Of a stretch of DNA of 64,000 nucleotides, positions 17,351 to 25,691 are shown one piece after another. Where the stretch lies: assembly GCA_944322285.1 (NCBI GenBank), contig CALUOR010000005.1, positions 50,763 through 114,762 of the forward strand. The letters are read 5' to 3'. The stretch is from an uncultured Bacteroides sp. Lineage in GTDB: Bacteria; Bacteroidota; Bacteroidia; Bacteroidales; Bacteroidaceae. The translations under genes were made by a program, and so were the position numbers. Below the pieces are notes generated by a model. It ran no database searches, was not told the DNA's origin, and saw only the letters and a program-made list of their open reading frames with translations. Positions within the stretch are counted from its first letter, which is position 1, and each line of letters opens with the position of its first letter.

Positions 17351-19639
17351 TTATTCTTGAAGCAATCTTACACTGGGGTCTTGTATCTGCAATTTCTCCG
17401 TTTTCCTACCTTTGACTTTATTCCGCAATGTCAGTTGGAAGCCTATCTCCAATCGGAAATGCCGGTCCGGAAAAGTACGATTTATGTGGGAATAATATTG
17501 TTCCTTCTCATTGTTCGTCCAGAAATCAAATTCCGCTCTTTGGGCGATATAGCGCAAGTCTGCAAACAGCGTCCAATTCCGTGAAACATTCCAATAAAGG
17601 GCTGTCTGGGTATTCGTATAGTTTTTATTTTTTCCGAATTCCGAATAAGTATAAGGCTGCACGTTGACCAAACCGGTCCAGGTAAACTGTTTGTAATACA
17701 GCATCCATTGCAACTGCGTATAAAACCATCCCTTATCCCGCGTTTCCCAATACACATGCCGATACCCACCGTATAAACTGATGTTTCCCCATTTGGGAAT
17801 ATTGTACCGCATGTTCAAAGAAGGGTTGAGCGTATGTTGCTTGTCTTTGTTTTCGTAGGTACGAGTATAGACGTTGTCTGACATTACGCCCACAATGTTG
17901 GGCATGTCCTTCTCATGTATGTAGGTAATGCCCGCATTCAGGAACCATCGTCCTTTATACAATTGATAGTTCAGCCCGACATTCGTTATGTAGCTGGGTT
18001 TCAGCTCCGGATTGCCTTTTACTATCTGTAGACTGTCTGTAGATGTATTATAAGGATTCAACAAAGAAATAGACGGTGTGGAAGTATATCCGTTCGTAAA
18101 GAAACGGAGTGAATTCGCCTTGTTGAACCGATAATGCATGTTGCCCGCAAACTTCAGGCGCACATAGTGGTCTTTCACTTGTTCCGTTTTGTTGAATATC
18201 AAATCCGCCCCGGCCGAAGCCATGTAGGAAAGATTCTTCCACGAACCGCTGTATGAGAGATACAGATATTCGTTCCATTTCCGGTAGTCAAAACTTTGGC
18301 TAACAGCAGACAGATTGTCTATACTACTCGACAGATAAGATAAATTGGAACCTGCGGACCACACATTCTTGTTTTCCATCGTATGCATGAAATAAGCGTT
18401 GTATGAGGCCTCTTGTTGGTGCACGTCATTATTGGCTTCGTTGAAGTAAAAATAGCCCGCATCGCCAGTCTCCGTATTACGGTTTCTTGCAGTAGTCGGG
18501 GTATAATAATATTTTAAGCTCTGCTCAAAGGTGTTGCGCTCATTCATATTCCATCGGTGATAGACGTACCCCACATACGATTGGCTGTAATCTTTCACAC
18601 GTTGTTCCGCCGTATAAGCCACCGGCTGATTGTCTTCTTCGGACTGTATTTCCCCTGTTCCATCGTGTGTTCCCCGCGTCTTATAAGAAGAATACTGGAA
18701 CCGATAGGATAAATAATTCTTTTCATTGGGTAGATAATCTCCCCCGAATCCAGTAACGTAATTAGACATACGGGAATACCGATCCCAATATTGCGTCCGT
18801 TCCGTAATTCCACTCCGCTGAAAGTTCCGGTCTATGCCGGAATCACGGTTATAGAACCAGTTGCAACCCACATAAAACGAATACTTTTGATTACCGGTCT
18901 CGAAGATTCCCGATGTATATCCGGTCTGTAACTCCACATGTTGCGAGGTGGAAAGATTCAGCTGTTGATAGTTTCGTTCTTTTCTTTTCAATTTAAGGTT
19001 GATTACCTGGCTAAATCCGTCCTTCATATACTTTACAGGAGGATTGTCTATGATTTCCACCGCTTCTATATCCGTTGGGTCTATCGTTTCTAGCGAAGCT
19101 TCTGTCTGCATGCCGTTAATCAGCACCACCACATCACTGCCGTCAATGGCACTCAATGTTCTTTTTATGGGGTCTACTTGCAGCAAAGGAATCTCCTGTA
19201 AGGCATTATAGACGGTCCGGCTCTTTCTGGCTCTCGCGGACAGATGAAAAGTTGTTCCCATCGCATTCGAGCGGATGACATTACTACGGTCTGCCGTGAC
19301 CACAACATCATCCAGATTGATTTGCGAGATGGGACAAATGACATGATTCAGATTTTTGTTACCGTTCAACTCTATCGCTTCCACCAAGGGACGGTAATTA
19401 AAATGCGATACGGAAAGAACATATTTGCCTGCCTTCACTTCACTAAACAGATAGATGCCTTTGGCGTCCGTCAAACAACTTCCGACAAGTGTGTCGTTGC
19501 GCGACAAGGAAATAACCGCATTTTCTACCGTTTGTTTCAGCGTATCAGTCACCATCCCTTGCAAAGCATACGTTTGCGCTTTGCAGGGCACGACACATAA
19601 GGTTATTAAGAGAGAAAGCAGAACAAAAAATCTCATCAT
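17351..19639 (-). CDS. Outer-membrane beta-barrel protein with carboxypeptidase-like and plug regions
   Basis: The start at 19639 gives 762 aa, with a signal peptide ending CKAQ. The mature protein has a carboxypeptidase-D-regulatory-like beta-sandwich (about 25-105), a plug-like region after DDVVVTADRSNVIRS with VVLINGM and TDIEAVEIIDNPPVKY, then a large barrel rich in aromatic beta-strands and ending in a hydrophobic strand. This is the TonB-receptor-like OMP_b-brl_3 type found beside peptide maturase genes in Bacteroidetes. No TolC is present in the cluster, so it may be the outer-membrane exit or re-uptake channel for the modified peptide; that role is inference. Confidence 0.8.
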   Translation of the reverse strand: MMRFFVLLSLLITLCVVPCKAQTYALQGMVTDTLKQTVENAVISLSRNDTLVGSCLTDAKGIYLFSEVKAGKYVLSVSHFNYRPLVEAIELNGNKNLNHVICPISQINLDDVVVTADRSNVIRSNAMGTTFHLSARARKSRTVYNALQEIPLLQVDPIKRTLSAIDGSDVVVLINGMQTEASLETIDPTDIEAVEIIDNPPVKYMKDGFSQVINLKLKRKERNYQQLNLSTSQHVELQTGYTSGIFETGNQKYSFYVGCNWFYNRDSGIDRNFQRSGITERTQYWDRYSRMSNYVTGFGGDYLPNEKNYLSYRFQYSSYKTRGTHDGTGEIQSEEDNQPVAYTAEQRVKDYSQSYVGYVYHRWNMNERNTFEQSLKYYYTPTTARNRNTETGDAGYFYFNEANNDVHQQEASYNAYFMHTMENKNVWSAGSNLSYLSSSIDNLSAVSQSFDYRKWNEYLYLSYSGSWKNLSYMASAGADLIFNKTEQVKDHYVRLKFAGNMHYRFNKANSLRFFTNGYTSTPSISLLNPYNTSTDSLQIVKGNPELKPSYITNVGLNYQLYKGRWFLNAGITYIHEKDMPNIVGVMSDNVYTRTYENKDKQHTLNPSLNMRYNIPKWGNISLYGGYRHVYWETRDKGWFYTQLQWMLYYKQFTWTGLVNVQPYTYSEFGKNKNYTNTQTALYWNVSRNWTLFADLRYIAQRAEFDFWTNNEKEQYYSHINRTFPDRHFRLEIGFQLTLRNKVKGRKTEKLQIQDPSVRLLQE

Positions 19640-19656
19640 ACCAACATTTTTAGTTT

Positions 19657-20973
19657 TTAAAATATTTCCATGGGCTGACATTCCATTTGCAGGCTTCGTC
19701 CAATATATTCATTGTTAAAGCGATAGCAAATATAATCATTTAAATCCATTTCCATCATACGAAGCTGGCACATTTCCGCTATTTTTTCAGGATATTCCAA
19801 TTGTTTTTGGGTACATGGCCCCCAACATTGAGGTAATAACTTGCAGGTACGACACGTAGGATTATCAAATGTGCGTATATCCAATCGCTTATTCACTCGT
19901 TCCGTCATCCAATCAATGGTACCATCTTCCATCAATGTACCTTCCTGCATTCGTTCCTCAAAATCACGTCCTGTACACTTATATACCTTTCCGTCATAAG
20001 AAAGAACAGCCTCATTGGCAAGATCGGATACACAACTTTGGTTTCTTGGGTGGAAATTCAAATAAGAAAGATAAAAACCCTGACGAAGGAATTCATTAAT
20101 AACGTCTTTTATGGGTACATGATTTTCTTCTTTCTTATTAGAAGTCTGCCAAACTCGCTCCAAATGAATCCTGATTTTATGCCGATCTATATCCCCAATG
20201 TCTTTTATCACTTCTCCAATATGTTTCAGCGTCTGATTGTCGTAATTGATGCGCAAATTAATATGAGGATTATATACTTCCGTCAGCTTATGAATGTTTT
20301 GCATCACAAGTTCATAAGTCCCGCCTTGTAGTCCCGGAATCTTTTTAATAGAATTGTGTTTTTCCTTATATCCATCAATGGAAATTTGAAAAGTCATCCC
20401 CAAATCCGCCAACAAAGGTACAATCTCATCCGTAATGCAAATAGCGTTACTAACGGCTGAGAAACTAGTTTTCTTCCCTAATGTATCGGCATATTCCTTG
20501 ACCTTATATAGAATGGGATAAACTTCCTCTTTAAAATGCAACATCGGTTCACCCCCAAAGAGATTTATATGCAGGTGAGAAATATCTTCACGCTCTATCG
20601 TGCGATAGGCATACCGAACCATTCGTTCCTGCATGTCCGCTGACAATCGGCTTCCCTTTATCTGCTTCTCAAAGCAATACCAACATTTCACATTGCAATC
20701 CAATGTAGGCAACAACACGATGCGATAATATCCATTGCGGTCAGAAATCTTATACTGAGCAGTGATTTTCTCATATTCATCCACCTCGTCATCCACAATA
20801 AAACCACTCTCAGTTAACGAAGCCAACTGAGAAGGGAGAATCTTATCATAAGCTTGTTTTTGCAAAGCCTGATATACCGTTTTATTAATAATGACGTAAT
20901 TGTCAGAACAAGCATTGAAGCATAACACCCCCTGTGGACAAGGAGCATACAAATTATAAAAACTATTTTTCAT
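19657..20973 (-). CDS. Radical SAM/SPASM peptide maturase
   Basis: The start at 20973 gives 438 aa (MKNSFYNLYAP...). The SAM-cluster motif is TLDCNVKCWYC (CxxxCxxC, about residues 95-101), followed by FGGEPML. The C-terminal SPASM region has many cysteines: CVSDL, CTGRDF, NPTCRTCKLLPQCWGPC and MCQL, enough for two auxiliary 4Fe-4S clusters. The N-terminal 80 residues (ending GFIVDDEVDEYEK) look like the leader-recognition region of such maturases. The precursor gene is 87 bp upstream. Enzymes of this kind form thioether, ether or carbon-carbon crosslinks in peptides; the reaction here cannot be predicted. Confidence 0.88.
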   Translation of the reverse strand: MKNSFYNLYAPCPQGVLCFNACSDNYVIINKTVYQALQKQAYDKILPSQLASLTESGFIVDDEVDEYEKITAQYKISDRNGYYRIVLLPTLDCNVKCWYCFEKQIKGSRLSADMQERMVRYAYRTIEREDISHLHINLFGGEPMLHFKEEVYPILYKVKEYADTLGKKTSFSAVSNAICITDEIVPLLADLGMTFQISIDGYKEKHNSIKKIPGLQGGTYELVMQNIHKLTEVYNPHINLRINYDNQTLKHIGEVIKDIGDIDRHKIRIHLERVWQTSNKKEENHVPIKDVINEFLRQGFYLSYLNFHPRNQSCVSDLANEAVLSYDGKVYKCTGRDFEERMQEGTLMEDGTIDWMTERVNKRLDIRTFDNPTCRTCKLLPQCWGPCTQKQLEYPEKIAEMCQLRMMEMDLNDYICYRFNNEYIGRSLQMECQPMEIF

Positions 20974-21060
20974 TCTATGTGGATTTCTATAATAGCACAA
21001 AAGGTGTCAAAAGCGAAAAGACAAACAAATTCTCACTTTCGACACCGACTCTTTTTACAA

Positions 21061-21279
21061 TCACCCTACATAACAACCAGGATCTAGTATAATTGGAGGA
21101 TCTAAGCAAATGCACTGACAATCACATCCAGTATTACCACAACCACATTGACAATCACATCCGTTATTACCATCCGAACGTGTTCCAATTCCACCTTTTA
21201 GCAAGGCCATTTCATCGTCTTGAAGTTCGATAACTTCAAGGCCCAAAGCGAATCGCTTTTGTTCTTGTTCTGCTTTCAT
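21061..21279 (-). CDS. RiPP precursor peptide with double-glycine leader and CxC-rich core
   Basis: The ATG at 21279 gives 72 aa. An upstream in-frame ATG at 21354 would overlap the DUF3244 gene and add an atypical N-terminus. Residues 1-30 form an acidic leader ending ELQDDEMALLKGG, a standard C39 cleavage site. The 42-residue core holds nine cysteines. Eight fall in two copies of an 11-residue unit beginning GCDCQCxC, separated by GNT, and the ninth is in PGCYVG at the end. Such regular CxC spacing beside a SPASM radical SAM enzyme and a C39 exporter points to a ribosomally made, modified and exported peptide. I do not recognise it as a named family. Confidence 0.8.
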   Translation of the reverse strand: MKAEQEQKRFALGLEVIELQDDEMALLKGGIGTRSDGNNGCDCQCGCGNTGCDCQCICLDPPIILDPGCYVG

Positions 21280-21328
21280 TGTCTTTTTAAGATTAATTTG
21301 CCCTCTTCCAGCTTCCGGCATTGCTCTA

Positions 21329-21691
21329 TCATTCAATAGAAAATTCTCCTTCATAATACCCTTCGCTTGTTTGAATAACCAGCATCAGCGTTCCTTTTGG
21401 ATTCCCGTCCAATGCAAAAGTGTAGTTCCCTACTAAGGTACTTTCTTCCGCACTATACAAGATACCTCCATGCACATCCACTACATAGATACCGACATCT
21501 TCCAATGTCTTTTCCGAATAAATGGTGATGACATTGTCGTCATGCGAAGCGGTCGGGGCTATGGATGAAGAACGATTGTCTTTGGAAATATCTGCTTTAT
21601 CATCATCTGGGTACAAAATAATCTGTTCCTCAATAGACCAACCATTTACACAAAACACAATTGCTGCTAAAAAGAAAAATAATCGTTTCAT
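21329..21691 (-). CDS. DUF3244 small secreted protein
   Basis: A 120-aa protein with a signal peptide (to about VNGWS) and a C-terminal beta-rich domain (VGIYVVDVHGGILYS...GNYTFALDGNPKG) of the DUF3244 type, which resembles the T9SS-sorting-domain fold but is a free-standing domain. DUF3244 genes are frequent next to TPR/LuxR regulators and peptide maturase clusters in Bacteroides. It is the first gene after the regulatory region and lies 49 bp before the precursor start, so it is probably co-transcribed with the RiPP genes. Its function is unknown; an immunity or periplasmic chaperone role is speculation. Confidence 0.75.
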   Translation of the reverse strand: MKRLFFFLAAIVFCVNGWSIEEQIILYPDDDKADISKDNRSSSIAPTASHDDNVITIYSEKTLEDVGIYVVDVHGGILYSAEESTLVGNYTFALDGNPKGTLMLVIQTSEGYYEGEFSIE

Positions 21692-21754
21692 TTGCTTTCA
21701 TTTTTTTCAGAAGCAAATTAATAAAACATATTTCTAAAAGGAGTTTTTTAGAGT

Positions 21755-21821
21755 GTGCAAAAAGCGTGCATTTTATTTTTTGAGCAAAAATCGGAGTAAC
21801 ATAGCGTGCACAAATCGTGCA
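21755..21821. promoter_or_regulatory. Operator: four GTGCA boxes in two helically phased pairs
   Basis: GTGCA occurs at 21755-21759, 21766-21770, 21806-21810 and 21817-21821. Within each pair the spacing is exactly 11 bp, and each pair has the form GTGCA-N6-GTGCA. The site lies between the regulator gene and the DUF3244 start, 64 to 130 bp upstream of that ATG on the minus strand. A -7-like element (TTAATTTG) is near 21721-21714. It is a likely binding site for the LuxR-like regulator upstream. Confidence 0.55.
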
Positions 21822-21839
21822 AAAGGTATGCTAATTCAT

Positions 21840-23594
21840 TCATAATGAAGAAATAAACTCATTAAGCTTTTTAGCGTCCCCTTTTTCTTTAAACATCTTG
21901 GCATAAAGTCTGCGACGTATAGAGGTTACACCTTCATCGGACAAATTAATCAAAGATGCAATCTCCTTGTTGCGAAACTGAGCTTTCAATAAAAGGCAAA
22001 TGTGCAGCTCCGCCTGACTTAACCGATACAGACCATATAGTTTATAGGTAAATCTGTCAAAGCACTCATCAATTTTGGCTTGTAAATTCTCCCAATCTTT
22101 ATCAGTCAGACGAGATGTATGGGAAGAATCTGTGTACTTTTTAAATCGCAAATAGATGTCCGATTGAAAGAACAAAGCTTCTGCAATTTTCCGTTTATCC
22201 TGTTCCAACTCAATCTGCCGAGTGGTATAAACGATAAGTTCTTTTTGTTTTTCCAATTGCTCCTTGGCTGTCGTTGTATCTTGCAATTGGTGCTGTAAAG
22301 CCCCTATCCGAGCTTCTAATTGGGCTGTTTTCTTTTCATTCTCAATTTTAAATTGTTCGCTTCGCTGAAAAATATCCTCCTGTAGTTGCTCGGCAAGTAA
22401 TGCGCGTGCGGTCAAAACCGCCTTGCGGTGCCGATAATAGAAATAGAATGCTATAAGCAATGAGATTGTAATAAGGGTAACTGCAAAAAGAATGAACTGT
22501 TCCTGAGTCTTTCGCGCATTCTCTGCCTGGAGATACCTGTTTTCTTTTTCACGCAGTTGGTAGTTGTAAAGCGCATGCATACGGCGCACTTCCTCCCGAC
22601 TGTTCAACCGTTCCACCGAATCGGCATAAAAACAATATTCATCGAAATAATGCAAAGCCTGTGCAATGTCATTTTGAGTGCGTGCGAACTCGGCAAAGAA
22701 TCTAGTCGCATTTTTCTTCGCGTAAACACTTCCTATGCTTAACAACTCTTTGTTATACCAAATAGCTGAGTCAGTTCTTCCTACCGCATTATAATATTTG
22801 GAAGCGATGGAATAAATGGCACTTCGATTGGGCTCTTCTATCTTATTTAGAGTATTCTGTAGAGAAGTATAAGCTAAATCATACTTTCCTAAGGCAATAT
22901 AAAGACTAGCCAATTGACTTTGGACATCACGTAACATATCTATACGTTGCGTTTTCAAGCTTAATTCACAAGCTTGCTCATAACAATATATTGCACTATC
23001 CGGCTTATTCAGATTACGATAAGCATCCGCTATATCCCGAAGACTAAAAATCATCCCTACGCTATCTTCCAAAGCGACATCACACTGGTAACTCTGCTTA
23101 AACGCCTCCAACGCTTCCGGATACATATCCTGATAGAGAAACAGCGTCCCCATCTGCGCATACACCTTGTTTTTCACCTTCAGGTTCTCATGCTTCCGCA
23201 TCGCTTCCAACGACTGCTCGAAATAGTCGAGTGCCTGGGGTGCATCACCCAAATCCCGATAGACCCGTCCGGCATAGTAGTAGGCTTCGGGCAACAGGCG
23301 TGGGTCGCCTTCCATTATATAATAATGTAGAATGGGACGGATGAGGCTGTCCGACAGATGAGGAAGATAAGCCTTGTCCGCCGCCTTGACGCAAAGCAAG
23401 CGGTAGTACATGCGGTGAGCCAGAGGCATGTCTGCCGTGTCCCGCTCCAAAGCCTTCAGCAAGGACAAAGCACTGTCCGGACGAACAGACGCCAAGCTGT
23501 CCGCCGTCAGCAAGGAAGGCGGATAAGGACGGGTGCCGCAGGCACAAAGCAGCGACAACAGACCGGACAGTAGGATGACAATTCCCCATTTCAT
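21840..23594 (-). CDS. Membrane-anchored TPR regulator with LuxR-like helix-turn-helix
   Basis: A 584-aa protein: lipoprotein-like or anchor signal (LLSLLCACG), several TPR repeats (about 40-330, such as PEAYYYAGRVYRDLGDAPQA), one TM helix (about 370-392), a coiled coil, and a C-terminal helix-turn-helix (LSQAELHICLLLKAQFRNKEIASLI in two parts, then SDEGVTSIRRRLYAKMF). Proteins of this build are thought to sense envelope signals and act on adjacent genes. It directly precedes the operator and the RiPP operon. A TATCTTTG element ends 5 bp before the ATG, so the transcript may be leaderless. Its first ~163 codons are duplicated at 25692-26255. Confidence 0.8.
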   Translation of the reverse strand: MKWGIVILLSGLLSLLCACGTRPYPPSLLTADSLASVRPDSALSLLKALERDTADMPLAHRMYYRLLCVKAADKAYLPHLSDSLIRPILHYYIMEGDPRLLPEAYYYAGRVYRDLGDAPQALDYFEQSLEAMRKHENLKVKNKVYAQMGTLFLYQDMYPEALEAFKQSYQCDVALEDSVGMIFSLRDIADAYRNLNKPDSAIYCYEQACELSLKTQRIDMLRDVQSQLASLYIALGKYDLAYTSLQNTLNKIEEPNRSAIYSIASKYYNAVGRTDSAIWYNKELLSIGSVYAKKNATRFFAEFARTQNDIAQALHYFDEYCFYADSVERLNSREEVRRMHALYNYQLREKENRYLQAENARKTQEQFILFAVTLITISLLIAFYFYYRHRKAVLTARALLAEQLQEDIFQRSEQFKIENEKKTAQLEARIGALQHQLQDTTTAKEQLEKQKELIVYTTRQIELEQDKRKIAEALFFQSDIYLRFKKYTDSSHTSRLTDKDWENLQAKIDECFDRFTYKLYGLYRLSQAELHICLLLKAQFRNKEIASLINLSDEGVTSIRRRLYAKMFKEKGDAKKLNEFISSL

Positions 23595-23728
23595 GCCGCA
23601 AAGATAGTGATTTTATTCATAGCGTACATAATAAAGCCAGCTACGCTTACTGATATGTTCCTAGGTCTGAAACAAGAGATTCTCAGCGATTTAAAAAGAC
23701 AGAGTATAAAGTCCTTCGTCCAGTGACC

Positions 23729-25072
23729 TTATTCATACACGGTACGCTCAAAAGCCCGTAAGTCAACGGCATAAAGAGAAGAAGAAGCGATCAGATGACC
23801 TGACTTTGGGTATCCGCCTCCTATCAGATACAACCGTCTGCCGTCAGTCAGCAATTCACAACGCTTCAGCTTTTGCCGCATTGCGTAAGAGCGTATCTGC
23901 CCGCTCAGAAAGTCATAAACCAACATTTTTCCCGCCTCATAGACATAAGCCTCATCACCTACCACAACCACAGCAGGACGCCCCATCGGTTCCGGCAATT
24001 CCCCTTCATGGCGCCATTTTCCCGTCGCCAAGTCAAAACTTTGAACTTCCCTACGCGCCACACCGTCAAAACCACCAAAAAGGTAAATTTTCCGTTTCCA
24101 AATGACACCTTTACATTCCATCGCACGAGGCATTTTTCCTACTTCATACCAATATCCGGTGCGCAAGTCCTGCACATGGATGTCAGCGGAATAAGTACGA
24201 TAACCCGAATCGGCTTCTTTTACCGAACCGCCCATGATGATAAGCTGATTGCCATACACAAAAGACGCTGCATCGGCCGCCATGTGCGGATTTACTTCAT
24301 CCACAATCAACGTATCGCGCTTCAAGTCATAAATATCGATGTCCGACCGAAGCCACTCTATTTTTTTACTGGTAGAAAGCCTTTTGCCGCCAACGGCCAG
24401 CAAATTCCGTCCATGCAACAATAAAGTATGGTAGGCACGAGGAGAAAACGCTTGCAGGCATGGACTCCAACAATCTTTTTGAATGTCGTACACCCATAAC
24501 TTCTTGCTATATGCCTTCCAGGAAAAATGCTGCTTGCTGGCAAAGTTTCCATTCGTCCGGTCAACAAAAGTGCTTCCTGCTACCGAAAATGATTCATCTC
24601 CACCCTGTACATAGATACAGTTATCCACTAGCACCGTACCAAAGGCAAACAAGCCTTGGGGGAGAGACGACAATACCCTAACCGGTAAAAAGATTTCTTT
24701 CTCCTGCTCACCCGTCACCACCACTTCACGCAAGGACACCGTATCTTCTTTCAACGTGACATCCTTCATCTGAAGCAGCTGTCCGTAGGTAAGGAAACGT
24801 TGCATGTAGCCGACACAGGAAAAGCGCAGGGTATCTGTCGGCTGCAAGGCTGAAAAAACCATCATGTCAAACTCTCCATCTTTGTCCGTAAAGACTCCGA
24901 CCTGCCGACTGGGAGCATATACATTCACATCGTCCAACGGCACGCCATTGGACGAAAGAACTTTCTTACTCAGCCTTTCCTGCGAATAGCAAGAAAGCGA
25001 CATGAAGATTAACAGGCAGCAGAGAAAGAATCTATGTATCAAAACACGATACGCTTCCATGAGGATTCGCAA
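23729..25072 (-). CDS. Kelch-repeat protein with carboxypeptidase-like N-terminal domain
   Basis: A 447-aa secreted protein. After a signal peptide (to about CYSQ) there is a carboxypeptidase-D-regulatory-like domain (VPLDDVNVYAPSRQVGVFTD...) ending in SLREVVVTGEQ, the sequence that normally leads into a TonB plug. Instead of a barrel, the rest consists of Kelch-type propeller blades (LLAVGGKRL, LIIMGGSVKEA, IYLFGGFDGVARREV, LYLIGGGYPKSG). A surface or periplasmic binding role is likely, with ligand unknown. It follows the GIN-domain gene by 9 bp, forming a two-gene unit enclosed by the intact and truncated regulator copies. Confidence 0.7.
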   Translation of the reverse strand: MRILMEAYRVLIHRFFLCCLLIFMSLSCYSQERLSKKVLSSNGVPLDDVNVYAPSRQVGVFTDKDGEFDMMVFSALQPTDTLRFSCVGYMQRFLTYGQLLQMKDVTLKEDTVSLREVVVTGEQEKEIFLPVRVLSSLPQGLFAFGTVLVDNCIYVQGGDESFSVAGSTFVDRTNGNFASKQHFSWKAYSKKLWVYDIQKDCWSPCLQAFSPRAYHTLLLHGRNLLAVGGKRLSTSKKIEWLRSDIDIYDLKRDTLIVDEVNPHMAADAASFVYGNQLIIMGGSVKEADSGYRTYSADIHVQDLRTGYWYEVGKMPRAMECKGVIWKRKIYLFGGFDGVARREVQSFDLATGKWRHEGELPEPMGRPAVVVVGDEAYVYEAGKMLVYDFLSGQIRSYAMRQKLKRCELLTDGRRLYLIGGGYPKSGHLIASSSLYAVDLRAFERTVYE

Positions 25073-25081
25073 CTTTAACTT

Positions 25082-25594
25082 TTAATCAGTCGGCAACTCC
25101 TTACATTCCTTCTTTTTCGCTTTCAGCTTCTTCGTATTGACACTGCTGTAACCTTTTGTCGTGCAGTCAAGCACATCTGTTTCTCCCTCTATGGTCAAGT
25201 GACTGCCGCCTCCCGCCGATACTTTCAAATAATTGGTCTTTACGTTTACTGTACCCCTTGAACCGGCCCCTAACGACAAACGTAAGGAATCTACCGTAAG
25301 CGTCTCGTCCACTACCAATTCAGAATAAGTCAGGCCGATCCAGCGTACATCATTCGTATAGATATACACCACGTCTTTCGGCATCCGTCCGTTTGCATCC
25401 TTTAGCTCGAACGACAGCGTACCATTCCTCAGCTTCTGAATTCCCAAATCCGGATTCCCGACTTCTATACGAAATGTGTCCGCCGGAATAAATACGGCTT
25501 TGTATCCGGCAAAACTAAAGTTCTTCACCGGTTCGTCCGCCTGAGCCAACAAGCAAAAGCCAAGTCCTGCTAATAACAATGCTATTTTCTTCAT
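25082..25594 (-). CDS. GIN-domain (DUF2807) secreted protein
   Basis: A 170-aa protein with a signal peptide (to LLAQADE) and a beta-solenoid-like head domain of the GIN/DUF2807 type: repeated short beta strands such as LVVDETLTVDSLRLSLGAGS, VNVKTNYLKVSAGGGSHL and DVLDCTTKGYSSV in succession. These domains occur in Bacteroidetes adhesin-like or envelope proteins of unknown biochemical role. It ends in a lysine-rich tail. It is co-oriented with and just upstream of the Kelch protein gene. Confidence 0.65.
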   Translation of the reverse strand: MKKIALLLAGLGFCLLAQADEPVKNFSFAGYKAVFIPADTFRIEVGNPDLGIQKLRNGTLSFELKDANGRMPKDVVYIYTNDVRWIGLTYSELVVDETLTVDSLRLSLGAGSRGTVNVKTNYLKVSAGGGSHLTIEGETDVLDCTTKGYSSVNTKKLKAKKKECKELPTD

Positions 25595-25691
25595 TTTGCT
25601 ATGTATTTTAGTTGTCGTTTATTTTCAAAATGCTGTTCGTCCGGTCCGCATTCTGCAAGCGTTTATTACTTTAGAAGGATGTCACAATGTA

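Noticed and set aside
19640-19681. Longer start for the outer-membrane barrel gene
   Set aside because: It overlaps the maturase stop and puts 14 polar residues before the signal peptide; ATG 19639 begins directly with the signal peptide.
21280-21354. Longer start (21354) for the precursor peptide
   Set aside because: It would overlap the DUF3244 gene and add 25 residues unlike a RiPP leader. The start at 21279 gives a standard 30-residue leader.
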